Assembly (NCBI GenBank): GCA_029212615.1
Contig: JARGPJ010000004.1
Coordinates: forward strand, 1 to 64,000
Length of the DNA stretch: 64,000 bases
Origin: Verrucomicrobiales bacterium
Lineage (GTDB): Bacteria > Verrucomicrobiota > Verrucomicrobiia > Verrucomicrobiales > DEV007
Direction: 5' to 3'
Positions 42,680 through 50,516 of this stretch are shown one piece after another. The translations under genes and the position numbers were made by a program. Each line of letters begins with the position of its first letter. Position 1 is the stretch's first letter. Under the pieces are notes generated by a model. The model was not told the DNA's origin and did no database searches. It saw only the letters and a program-made list of their open reading frames with translations.

Positions 42680-44217
42680 ACAGAAACTTGTGTTTTGGAA
42701 TAAGATAATCCGAAGGAATCGGAAATGAGATTCGACGAAATGCGGGCCGATTCAAAAATAGTCGGCAGCCCACTGCCGGGATGTGTGCCTCCCCCGACGA
42801 GGTAACAGTTCTTAAATTCCTCAAAGCGATTGCGCGGTCTCATGAAGGCAAGCTGGCTGAGGCAGTGTGACAAATTAAAGGTCGCGCCTTTGAAAATATC
42901 GAGCTCGCTCTCCCAGGTCTTCGGCGTGTAAATTTTTTCCACCTCAATGTGCTCTTCGAGATCATCCATTCCAAGGCGCTCGGCGAGAGCGCGCATCGTC
43001 AGATCACGATAGCGGGTCTGCGCCGTTTCCCAGTCGATCTCACCATCGAGGTTCGGCGTGGGAACGAGAACGTAGAGGCTCGATTTCCCCTCGGGCGCAA
43101 GCGTTGGGTCGGTGACACTGGCGTTTCGAAGGTAAAAGGAAATATCAGCTGATTCCCGCCCGGAATTAAAAATTTCGGTGATGTTCTTTTTGTAGTCCTT
43201 CGCAAAGACAATCGTGTGATGGGGAAGGTCGTAGACCTTTTTGACACCGAGATGCATCATAAAAGTCGAACAACTGTATTTCATCGAACTCAACTTTTCG
43301 GCCGTGTACTTTTTCAAGGCCCCGTCGGGGACAAGCTGCGACATTGCCTGGGCGAAATCCGCATTGATAATGACACTGTCGGCAGTGATCTTTTCGCCGT
43401 TCTCAAGTTCCACTCCGGCGACTTTTCTACCGTCAAGAATGAGCTCTTTCACCGGTGTCCCCGTGTGGATGTTCGCCCCGCATTCAGCGGCCGCTTTTCC
43501 AAGTGCTTCGGGAATCTTACTGAGACCGCCAATGGTGTGAAAAATTCCATGCTCGTGCTCCATATAGGAAAGCATCGCAAAAGCGCCCGGGCACTCCCAG
43601 GCTGACATGCCCAGATACTTCGACTGAAACGAAAAAAGAAGGGCCAGCTTATCGTCCGTAAAGTATTTCTTCAGGTTGTCGAAAACAGTCGTCCCGAGTG
43701 AAAGATGCGGCAGCGCCGGCAATAAGGCAGGATCCAGCACTCTTGCAGGATTGGAGAAATCACGCTCAAAAGCGGGGAGTAAGCGATTGAGCCGGGATCT
43801 CTCACGCTCAAGGAAACGATCCATGCCCTCAGACTGACCCGGAAAGAGCCGTTCGATTTCTTTCTTCGTGTCTTCGACGTTGTCACCCGCACGGAAGATC
43901 TCATCATCGTATCGGAGCTCATACATTGGATCGAGCCGGACAAAATCGAGATAGTCCTCTGAGGATTTCCCGGCCTCTGAAAAAATTCGATCGAGAAGCC
44001 CCTTCATCATGAGAAAGGTCGGTCCAATATCGAACTGATACCCTTCGATCTCATGCGCCGCGGTGCGACCTCCGAGACGATCCTGTTTTTCAAAGAGATG
44101 CACCTCGACCCCGCGGCTCGCGAGTAAAAGAGCGCTGGCAACGCCTCCGGGCCCGCCACCGATGATGATCACTTTTTTCCGGCTACTGCCTGACCCATCA
44201 GAATCTGGTCCTCTCAT
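42676..44217 (-). CDS. crtN: CrtN-like C30 carotenoid desaturase
   Basis: This CrtI-family flavoprotein of 513 residues heads the carotenoid operon. It has VIIIGGGPGGVASALLLASRG at 16-36, GYQFDIGPTFLMMKGLLDRIF near 63-83, and the C-terminal CYLVGGGTHPGSGLPTIFESARI. FDIGPTFLMM and the MKYSCSTFMMHLGV stretch resemble Staphylococcus CrtN, which dehydrogenates dehydrosqualene to diaponeurosporene. In bacteria without CrtM the enzyme can start from squalene. No squalene or dehydrosqualene synthase is in the window. It is divergent from the aldehyde dehydrogenase gene with about 170 bp between start codons, a likely two-way promoter. Confidence 0.88.
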   Translation of the reverse strand: MRGPDSDGSGSSRKKVIIIGGGPGGVASALLLASRGVEVHLFEKQDRLGGRTAAHEIEGYQFDIGPTFLMMKGLLDRIFSEAGKSSEDYLDFVRLDPMYELRYDDEIFRAGDNVEDTKKEIERLFPGQSEGMDRFLERERSRLNRLLPAFERDFSNPARVLDPALLPALPHLSLGTTVFDNLKKYFTDDKLALLFSFQSKYLGMSAWECPGAFAMLSYMEHEHGIFHTIGGLSKIPEALGKAAAECGANIHTGTPVKELILDGRKVAGVELENGEKITADSVIINADFAQAMSQLVPDGALKKYTAEKLSSMKYSCSTFMMHLGVKKVYDLPHHTIVFAKDYKKNITEIFNSGRESADISFYLRNASVTDPTLAPEGKSSLYVLVPTPNLDGEIDWETAQTRYRDLTMRALAERLGMDDLEEHIEVEKIYTPKTWESELDIFKGATFNLSHCLSQLAFMRPRNRFEEFKNCYLVGGGTHPGSGLPTIFESARISSNLISDSFGLSYSKTQVSV

Positions 44218-44386
44218 GTTCGCTGAAATGCCTCTCGGATATTTTTCCAGTTTCCCTCATTCTTAAGGTAAAAAGGAATGCTTATTCTTCGATTCAGGAG
44301 TGGTTGAAGTCGACTATTTTTTTCGACGACAGCTCCGTAAAGGGCTATCGATGGGGAGGTTTCCGCTGTTTACGTACTCCTCGCCT

Positions 44387-45775
44387 ATGTCCGCCCCGTT
44401 ACCTGACCCTCACGATTACGATTTGAAAGCGCTTTTGGAAGCTCAACGTGCATATTTCCGTCAGGGCTCGACTCGAAAAGTTGCTTTCCGCAAAGAACGC
44501 CTCCGGGGTCTCGAGAGATTACTGGTTCAACGCAGCGACGATCTGCTGGAGGCGCTACACGCGGATCTTGGGAAGCCCGCGCTGGAAGCCTATGTCTCTG
44601 AAGTCTATTTCAGCCTGGCTGAACTGAGGCTCGTTCTAAAGAAACTGACAACCTGGGCAAAACCAAAACGTGTCGGAAACCCTTTCTATTATTGGCCGGC
44701 ACGAAGCGAAATCAGGAATGAACCGTTCGGTAACGCCCTCATCGTAGCACCGTGGAATTATCCGGTACAACTATCACTCAGCCCCCTCATCGCCGCCGTT
44801 GCCGCAGGAAACACGGTCGTCCTGAAGCCTTCAGAACACGCCCCGGCCTCCTCGGCCATGTTGACCGAAATCATCACGGAAGCCTTCAACCCCCAGCATG
44901 TCGCCGTCGTCGAAGGCGGCCCCGAACTGGGTAAAAAGCTACTGGAACAATCCTTCAACTACTGGTTCTACACCGGAAGTGAACAGGTAGGAAGACTCTA
45001 CGCCGAAGCCGCCGCGAAATCTCTCGCCCCGGTCACCCTGGAACTCGGGGGAAAATGCCCGGTCGTGATTGCAGACGATGCCCCTGTCGAAAGAAGCGTC
45101 GAAAGAATCATGACAACGAAATTTTTCAACGCGGGGCAGACCTGTATTGCCCCCGATTTTGTTCTCGTCCCGAGCCATCGTCACGAAGCCTTCGTCAAAG
45201 CCGCAACGGCCTTTCTAAAATGCGCCTATGCCGAAGAGCCAAAGGAGAACATGGCCAACATCGTGAATGACTCCCACTACAAACGGCTGCAGAAACTCAT
45301 CCCGGTAGAGGCGACCCGCATCGGTGATGACGACGATGAAACGCACTTCATTGCTCCCACCCTAATCCCCTATTCAAACTGGGAATGCCCTGCGATGCAG
45401 GAGGAAATCTTTGGCCCGATTCTACCCATCATTCCCTATCACGATATTGATGAGGAACTTGATCGTCTTAGAAGAATGCCCTCCCCTCTCGCCCTCTATG
45501 TATTTTCGGAGCGGCAGGATTTCCTCGAGGCTGTCGCTTCGAGGATTCAATCCGGTTCAGTCTGTTTCAATGACGTGATCAAACAAGCCACGAACCTCAA
45601 ACTGCCCTTCGGCGGCGTCGGGCACAGCGGGATGGGGCGCTACCGCGGTAAAGCCGGATTCAACACCTTTTCCTACGAACGGGCGATAACGAAACGATGG
45701 TTCTGCAAAGACCCCTTTCTCGTGAAACCGCCATACGCAGACAAGCTCTCCAGGCTGCGAAAGCTAATGAAATAG
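44387..45775 (+). CDS. aldH: class 3-like aldehyde dehydrogenase, AldH of the C30 carotenoid pathway
   Basis: This is an NAD(P)-dependent aldehyde dehydrogenase of 462 residues. Active-site features are ELGGK with Glu219, and FFNAGQTCIAPD with the nucleophile Cys253. Cofactor binding is at APWNYPVQLSLSPLIAAVAAGNTVVLKPSE. GSVCFNDV and the HSGMGRYRGKAGFNTFSYER C-terminal block follow. The sequence resembles ALDH3-type enzymes, including Staphylococcus AldH, which oxidises diaponeurosporenal to the acid. Its position next to crtN-crtP-crtQ-crtO supports that role. The start at 44387 leaves out an upstream stretch that is not conserved. A perfect 7-bp hairpin follows its stop, and the selenoprotein gene starts 33 bp later. 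Confidence 0.88.
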   Translation: MSAPLPDPHDYDLKALLEAQRAYFRQGSTRKVAFRKERLRGLERLLVQRSDDLLEALHADLGKPALEAYVSEVYFSLAELRLVLKKLTTWAKPKRVGNPFYYWPARSEIRNEPFGNALIVAPWNYPVQLSLSPLIAAVAAGNTVVLKPSEHAPASSAMLTEIITEAFNPQHVAVVEGGPELGKKLLEQSFNYWFYTGSEQVGRLYAEAAAKSLAPVTLELGGKCPVVIADDAPVERSVERIMTTKFFNAGQTCIAPDFVLVPSHRHEAFVKAATAFLKCAYAEEPKENMANIVNDSHYKRLQKLIPVEATRIGDDDDETHFIAPTLIPYSNWECPAMQEEIFGPILPIIPYHDIDEELDRLRRMPSPLALYVFSERQDFLEAVASRIQSGSVCFNDVIKQATNLKLPFGGVGHSGMGRYRGKAGFNTFSYERAITKRWFCKDPFLVKPPYADKLSRLRKLMK

Positions 45776-45801
45776 AAACCCATTCAAAATCGCGGGGTTT
45801 C
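45775..45801 (+). other. hairpin between aldH and the deiodinase-like gene
   Basis: GAAACCC (45775-45781) pairs with GGGTTTC (45795-45801) around a 13-nt loop. It begins at the last base of the aldH stop and reaches 8 bp before the ATG of the next gene. With no U-tract it is unlikely to be a full terminator; it may damp ribosome access to the deiodinase-like gene or protect the aldH mRNA end. Confidence 0.4.
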
Positions 45802-45808
45802 AATCCGC

Positions 45809-47167
45809 ATGACAGCATTGAAATTCTGCCTTCTCGCCGCCTTCGGCGTCTCCATCTGCTTTCCCCTTTCCGCTCAGGAGCGGGGTTCAAAGGGAAAGGG
45901 GAAAGGAAGTCCGATGACCCTTCAGGGGGAACCGCTCCCCGATGTCTCCGGATTCGATGAAGAAGGAAACGCTTTTCCCCTCCGGCAAAAACTGAAAGGC
46001 CGGCACGGTGTCATTGTTTTCGGCTGTCTGACATGACCCCCTTTCATGAATAACGTCCCCGGTCTGGAGGCGATCTATCGTGACTACAAAAGCAAAGGCG
46101 TCGATTTTTACTTTATCTACAAATCGCTCGCTCATCCCGAACGTGACGGCCTCGTTCAGCCGGTGACGATCGACGAACGTCTTGCCCACATCAAAAAAGC
46201 TAAAGTGCAGCTAAGCACGACGATCCCCTGGATCGCCGACTCGATGAGCAATGAATTGAAAAATGCGCTCGGGAACCGAAACAACTCGGAGATTGTTGTC
46301 TCACCTGACGGAACCATGGTCGTGGCCCGCGACTGGAGTGACCCTTCGGCGCTTCGACTCGATCTTGAGCGACTCGTCGGAAAAGCAGAGACCTTGACTG
46401 AAGTTACTGATCTCAAGGCTCAAGCGCCCGCTGCCGGAGACGGCCACGCGGCGATTCCACGAGGCATCGTTCCCCGCGTCGAACGTCCTGATTCATCAGA
46501 GCCCCTTATTGTCACCACCAAAGGCGATGAGCCATTCTACTTAAAACTTCGGGCCGAAGCGGAAAAGAGTGTCGCGAGAGAGAGTAAAGGAACGCTGCAT
46601 CTGTCCTTTCAACTCGATCCTATTCACGAAGTTCACTGGAACAACCTCGCCCCTCCCATGAGGTATTCGATCGCGGTTCCCGAAGGGGCAATATTCACCC
46701 CCTCTTCCGGCGAAGCGGCGAAAGTTAGCGCTGCCAAAGCGGACATGGACCCGCGGGAGTTCCTTGTCGAACTCGATCTGAGCACGGTCGAAGCGGGGAC
46801 ACCGATTATCATCTCGGTCGACTACTTCGCCTGCGACGACGCCGACAGATGGTGCAAACCGGTCACCCAGACATTTGAAATCTCTCTCGAAACCGATCGT
46901 GATGCCGGCCGGGTTCAGATACCCGGCGGTGGCCGCGGCGGCACGAAAGGAGGCGGCATGAAGGGCCGTGGAAAAGGATCCGCGGGTCCCGGTCGCGGCA
47001 TGCCAAGTGCTGAAAACATTCTCAGCCGGTTCGACACCAACGAAGATGGTGCCCTGAGCCGCGAAGAAGCGACAGGCCCGATGGCACAACGCTTCGATCA
47101 AATGGACACGAACCGGGATGGCTCCGTCAGCATCGAAGAACTTGAAGCCCGCCTTGCAAGACGTTAG
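45809..47167 (+). CDS. secreted deiodinase-like selenoprotein with DsbD-N-like domain and EF-hands (UGA at 46034 read as Sec)
   Basis: I read this as one 452-residue protein with an in-frame TGA at codon 76 (46034-46036). Before it are a signal peptide (MTALKFCLLAAFGVSICFPLSA) and the start of a thioredoxin-like domain. After it the same frame continues without a stop. The sequence around it, VIVFGCLT-U-PPFMNN, corresponds to the catalytic SCTUPPF region of iodothyronine deiodinases. YKSLAHPERDG (His109) matches their conserved AHPSDG block. Residues about 225-365 resemble the DsbD N-terminal domain, with Cys342 and Cys349. A Gly/Lys-rich linker leads to two EF-hands, DTNEDGALSREE at 409-420 and DTNRDGSVSIEE at 433-444. 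A gene finder that does not know Sec would call two genes, 45809-46036 and 46046-47167. A nonsense mutation or sequencing error is the alternative. Confidence 0.8.
46054..46072 (+). promoter_or_regulatory. candidate bacterial SECIS hairpin
   Basis: A stem of six pairs with small bulges (C54-G72, G55-C71, bulged U56, C57-G70, C58-G69, bulged A68, C59-G67, C60-G66; last two digits of position) closes a five-base loop GGUCU at 46061-46065. The loop begins 24 nt after the UGA, inside the range used for bacterial SECIS elements. As I recall, the E. coli fdhF SECIS also has GGUCU in its loop and a bulged U in the 5' arm. It would recruit SelB and Sec-tRNA. Confidence 0.65.
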
Positions 47168-47176
47168 CCCGCTCTC

Positions 47177-47764
47177 TTAACCGCGAGAACGCTCTAGCAA
47201 AACCATCATCAATGTCGAAAGCATGACACGAAGTTGATCGCCGTCATCAATCGAACCAAGCTGTTCGAGGACAAATTTTCCCTCCCAGAAAGCAGGCTGC
47301 TTTTTCACACGGACCATGACCTCACCCGTATCGATGCACTTGATGAGATAAGTCGGGTTAAAGAAGTAACCGGCAAAGGCACCAATGATCGGCAGCTCAC
47401 CGAAAAAGCTGTCCATCACTTTGACCCATCCGTTTTCCTCGCGAATTTCGAGCTCGGGCGTTTCATGATCGAGAATCTCGTAGTGCGCTTTCCAGATCGA
47501 CCGCATCCCCTTCCGCCGAATCGCCCCGAAGGCTTCGTCATTCGTTGTGAAAAAGGTGTACTTCGCTGAGAAATCGATAATGCGGTCTGCTTTGATTTCA
47601 CAAAGTTTCTCGGTTCGCGTCTCATCCGTGAACACTTCCACTGCCTCCTTGAGCTTGAACATTTTCTGCTTCACATAGCAAACCGTCTCTCCGGCGGCAT
47701 CCGTCACCTTAAGCTGGGGAGCGAGGGCGACAATTTTGAAAGACAACTCGAGGGGGTAATTCAT
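47177..47764 (-). CDS. LURP-one-related / tubby-like fold protein
   Basis: This cytosolic protein has 195 residues. Strand patterns MNYPLELSFKIVALAPQLKVTDAAGETVCYVKQKMFKLKEAVEVFTDE and later DRIIDFSAKYTFFTTNDEAFGAIRRKG resemble the LURP-one-related (LOR, former DUF567) barrel, which shares the tubby/scramblase fold. A hydrophobic helix, FGELPIIGAFAGYFFNPTYLI, near residues 125-145 would be the buried central helix of that fold. Function in bacteria is unknown. The frame opens with a GTG at 47779, but the ATG at 47764 is better placed. It converges on the deiodinase-like gene with only 9 bp between stops. Confidence 0.65.
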   Translation of the reverse strand: MNYPLELSFKIVALAPQLKVTDAAGETVCYVKQKMFKLKEAVEVFTDETRTEKLCEIKADRIIDFSAKYTFFTTNDEAFGAIRRKGMRSIWKAHYEILDHETPELEIREENGWVKVMDSFFGELPIIGAFAGYFFNPTYLIKCIDTGEVMVRVKKQPAFWEGKFVLEQLGSIDDGDQLRVMLSTLMMVLLERSRG

Positions 47765-47840
47765 GGGGAACTGAATCACAGGGGTTCACGAAAAGCGATT
47801 TCCAATTTCGTTTCACAGCTCAATCTGCTATGACGGACAG

Positions 47841-49325
47841 ATGCCGGATTCAACCCTGTTCACTCCCCGACTCAACCCTCTTAAGTGGCTGCTCTTCAGC
47901 CTTGCTCTGATCGCGGCGCCTTTGAGAGCCGACGAAAAACCAAACGTCCTCTTCATTTCAGTCGATGACCTCGCTGCTTCACTGGGCTGCTACGGCGATC
48001 TCATCGCTAAAACACCCCATATCGACCGCCTCGCCGCGACAGGAGTTCGCTTCGACCGGGCCTACAATCAGCTGCCGCTTTGCAATCCGACTCGCGCCAG
48101 CGTCATGACGGGGCTCCGGCCTGATACGATCAAGGTCTACGATCTCGATCAGCATTTTCGTGAAGCCGTTCCGAATGCCGTCACGCTGTCCCAGCAGTTC
48201 ATGAAAGCAGGCTATTTCGCCGGCCGGGTCGGAAAAATTTACCACTACAATGTGCCGGCAAGCATCGGCACCGATGGATTCGATGACCCTCCCTCCTGGG
48301 AACGAACCGTGAATCCGAAAGGACGCGATAAGGATGAAGAGGATCTGATTTTCAACGCAGAACCACACCGTCAAATCAGCGGCGCCCTGAGCTGGCTCGC
48401 TGCGGACGGAGCCGACGGGGAGCAGACCGACGGCCTGATCACCACTGAAGCCATCAAGATCATGGAGGAGAAAAAGGACGAACCCTTTTTCCTCGGCGTT
48501 GGATTCTTCCGGCCGCACACCCCTTATGTCGCTCCGAAAAAGTACTTCGAAATGTACCCCGTCGAAGAGATGCGCCTTCCTTATGCACCCGCCGACGATC
48601 GCGATGACATTCCCACCGCGGCCTTTGCCCACAACTGTCCGGTCCCGAACTATGGACTCGATGAGCCCACTTTGCTTAAAGCGCTCCAGGCCTACTATGC
48701 CTGTGTTTCTTTCATCGACGCGCAGGTAGGCCGCCTTCTCGACTCTCTTGAGAACCTGGGGATCGCCGAAAAAACCATCGTCGTTTTCTGGAGTGATCAC
48801 GGCTATCACCTCGGCGAACACAACGGGATCTGGCAGAAGCGAACGCTTTTCGAGCAGTCATCGCGTTCCCCGCTGATCTTCCGGGTTCCCGGCGCCAAAG
48901 GCAACGGAACGCCAAGCCCTGCCATTGTCGAATTTGTCGATATCTACCCCACCCTCACAGAGGCAGCCCGCCTTGAAACTCCCGACGGGCTGGAAGGGCG
49001 AAGCCTCATGCCATTGATCGCCGACCCCAATGCTGAATGGGACGGGTATGCGATCACACAGATTTTACGCCCCGCCGACGACCGTCTCGAAACACCGGTA
49101 ATGGGTACCAGCATTCGCACCGACCGCTGGCGCTACACTGAATGGGCGGAAGGAGCTGCGGGCGTCGAACTTTACGATCACTGGGCCGATCCCATGGAAT
49201 TCGACAACCTTGCAGTCGATACCTCAGCGGAAGACCAAAAAGTCATCGAGCGATTGCAGCCCCTCCTGCGGGCAAAAGCGAGCGGAAGAATTCCGGAAAC
49301 GCCGTTCAATCAACCGCGCCTGTAG
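47841..49325 (+). CDS. secreted iduronate-2-sulfatase-like sulfatase
   Basis: This exported sulfatase of 494 residues has the signal peptide [15 protein letters not shown] after a basic N-terminus. Metal binding is at [20 protein letters not shown], and the maturation motif is C-N-P-T-R at 81-85. The later active-site segments are [49 protein letters not shown] and YATQ-like YAITQIL. The GYHLGEH and WQKRTLFE blocks are typical of iduronate-2-sulfatase-type (S1_7-like) enzymes. It should cleave sulfate esters of glycosaminoglycan-like or algal polysaccharides, after formylglycine modification by an enzyme not in the window. The next gene downstream is convergent with only 2 bp between stops. 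Confidence 0.9.
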   Translation: MPDSTLFTPRLNPLKWLLFSLALIAAPLRADEKPNVLFISVDDLAASLGCYGDLIAKTPHIDRLAATGVRFDRAYNQLPLCNPTRASVMTGLRPDTIKVYDLDQHFREAVPNAVTLSQQFMKAGYFAGRVGKIYHYNVPASIGTDGFDDPPSWERTVNPKGRDKDEEDLIFNAEPHRQISGALSWLAADGADGEQTDGLITTEAIKIMEEKKDEPFFLGVGFFRPHTPYVAPKKYFEMYPVEEMRLPYAPADDRDDIPTAAFAHNCPVPNYGLDEPTLLKALQAYYACVSFIDAQVGRLLDSLENLGIAEKTIVVFWSDHGYHLGEHNGIWQKRTLFEQSSRSPLIFRVPGAKGNGTPSPAIVEFVDIYPTLTEAARLETPDGLEGRSLMPLIADPNAEWDGYAITQILRPADDRLETPVMGTSIRTDRWRYTEWAEGAAGVELYDHWADPMEFDNLAVDTSAEDQKVIERLQPLLRAKASGRIPETPFNQPRL

Positions 49326-49327
49326 AA

Positions 49328-50254
49328 TCACTCAGGCGTCGTCGGGGCCGATGACGCCGATCGAATAATGAGCGGCGGGCGCTTGGCATCGTTCAAGTCG
49401 ATCGTGGATCGGAAGTCTCCCTTGGCCGGAGGGATGTAGTAGATGCTCGATTTCGGCATCGGATACTGCATCGGAAATCCAACCGACCCGGCAGGAGCAA
49501 TTACCTTTTTGCGCGCTTCCCGCGCAACCCGGGTGTCCCCCTGTTGACTGAATTTCGATTCGTCGAGCTCAATGGCACGGTTCGGCTCCCAGCTGTCATT
49601 GATGACGACCTCCCCCGGAGCGATGCGTCGCTCATCAGTCGTGTCGATCGGCACCCCGTTTTCCAGGCTGCTCTCATCAGCATCGCGGGATTCTTTCGGA
49701 ATGCGAACATCATCCGGCTTGTGATACGTGATCTTTTCATCCGAGACATGCTGCTCCGGCCATAGCTTCCCTTCCACCTTTGCGGACATACGGGCGATCG
49801 CTTCCCGAATCCCGTCATCGAGATCGTTCGCTTCAGGCGGCATTTCAACAAGAGCAGGCACGGGGCGGGCGACCGCAGCTACAGGTTCTTTTTGCTCCGG
49901 CTGCGAAAAGAACGCTTCCCGAATCAAGTCTGACTGATCGGGGACAACACTCAGGGCCAGCTCTGCGAAAGAGGTCTGCTCGCCGGGAAATTCCTGACGG
50001 GCGATGAAAAGAACTTTCTTGAGCTGCTCCGGATCATTCAATGAAGACTCCATCGCAAGGCGAAGGAGATCACGACGACAGCCGGGATTCGTTCTCAAGG
50101 CATCAAGAAAGAGCATCGGACCCTGCTTCGGGTTTGCTTCCAGCCCGGCCATGAGGACTTCATTCGCCGAACCACAATCAGAAGCGGACTCGGAGGCCAA
50201 GAGGGCAGCCGAAGAGAAAATGGCAGAGGCCAGAAAACAAAATGCGAGCTTCAT
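49328..50254 (-). CDS. secreted protein of unknown function
   Basis: This is a 308-residue hypothetical exported protein. A signal peptide (MKLAFCFLASAIFSSAALLA) is followed by a helical stretch (about residues 25-115) with repeated short helices such as LMAGLEANPKQGPMLFLDALRTNPGCRRDLLRLAM. A charged, Pro-rich and probably disordered C-terminal half follows. Two cysteines in the helical part may form a disulfide. I cannot assign a family. The gene starts 17 bp downstream of the tRNA-Gly gene on the same strand, so it could be read from the tRNA promoter. The ATG at 50254 is chosen because anything upstream would be translation of the tRNA itself. Confidence 0.6.
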   Translation of the reverse strand: MKLAFCFLASAIFSSAALLASESASDCGSANEVLMAGLEANPKQGPMLFLDALRTNPGCRRDLLRLAMESSLNDPEQLKKVLFIARQEFPGEQTSFAELALSVVPDQSDLIREAFFSQPEQKEPVAAVARPVPALVEMPPEANDLDDGIREAIARMSAKVEGKLWPEQHVSDEKITYHKPDDVRIPKESRDADESSLENGVPIDTTDERRIAPGEVVINDSWEPNRAIELDESKFSQQGDTRVAREARKKVIAPAGSVGFPMQYPMPKSSIYYIPPAKGDFRSTIDLNDAKRPPLIIRSASSAPTTPE

Positions 50255-50271
50255 AAGAATGTTTGAAGAAG

Positions 50272-50345
50272 TGGAGCGGGTAGTGGGAATCGAACCCACA
50301 TAACTAGCTTGGAAGGCTAGGGCTTTACCACTAAGCTATACCCGC
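50272..50345 (-). tRNA. tRNA-Gly (anticodon TCC)
   Basis: On the minus strand the sequence begins GCGGGTATAGCTTAGTGG at 50345. It has a seven-base acceptor stem (GCGGGTA/TACCCGC), a D-arm, an anticodon loop CTTCCAA with anticodon TCC, and the T-arm GGGTTCGATTCCC. The discriminator is T, usual for bacterial tRNA-Gly. The CCA end is encoded at 50272-50274. No intron is present. It is the only tRNA found. Confidence 0.95.
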
Positions 50346-50380
50346 ACTCGCATAAGGTGCCTGAATTTTATAAAACTTTC
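50346..50380 (-). promoter_or_regulatory. probable tRNA-Gly promoter
   Basis: On the minus strand TATAAAAT (50365-50372) lies 20 bp before the tRNA 5' end, the right place for a -10 box with a short leader. The sequence beyond it is very A+T-rich, but I cannot fix a -35 box. Confidence 0.4.
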
Positions 50381-50516
50381 AATTAAATTTTAGAAATTCT
50401 AAATATTAATCAAACTTTTTTAGTTCAGCACCAACTCCGATTGGTGACCGGAGCGGACGTGAAATGTAGCGATGTCTTTGAAAATGCCAACCTCATTTTT
50501 TGAGAAATCTTCCTGA

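Noticed and set aside
39515-45775. C40 (zeaxanthin or lycopene type) carotenoid cluster
   Set aside because: No phytoene synthase or cyclase is present. CrtP, CrtQ and CrtO resemble the staphylococcal C30 enzymes in their C-terminal blocks.
46046-47167. A separate 373-codon gene starting at ATG 46046
   Set aside because: It is in frame with the upstream open frame across the TGA, has no ribosome-binding site, lacks a signal peptide and begins directly after the conserved U-PPF motif, inside the thioredoxin-like fold.
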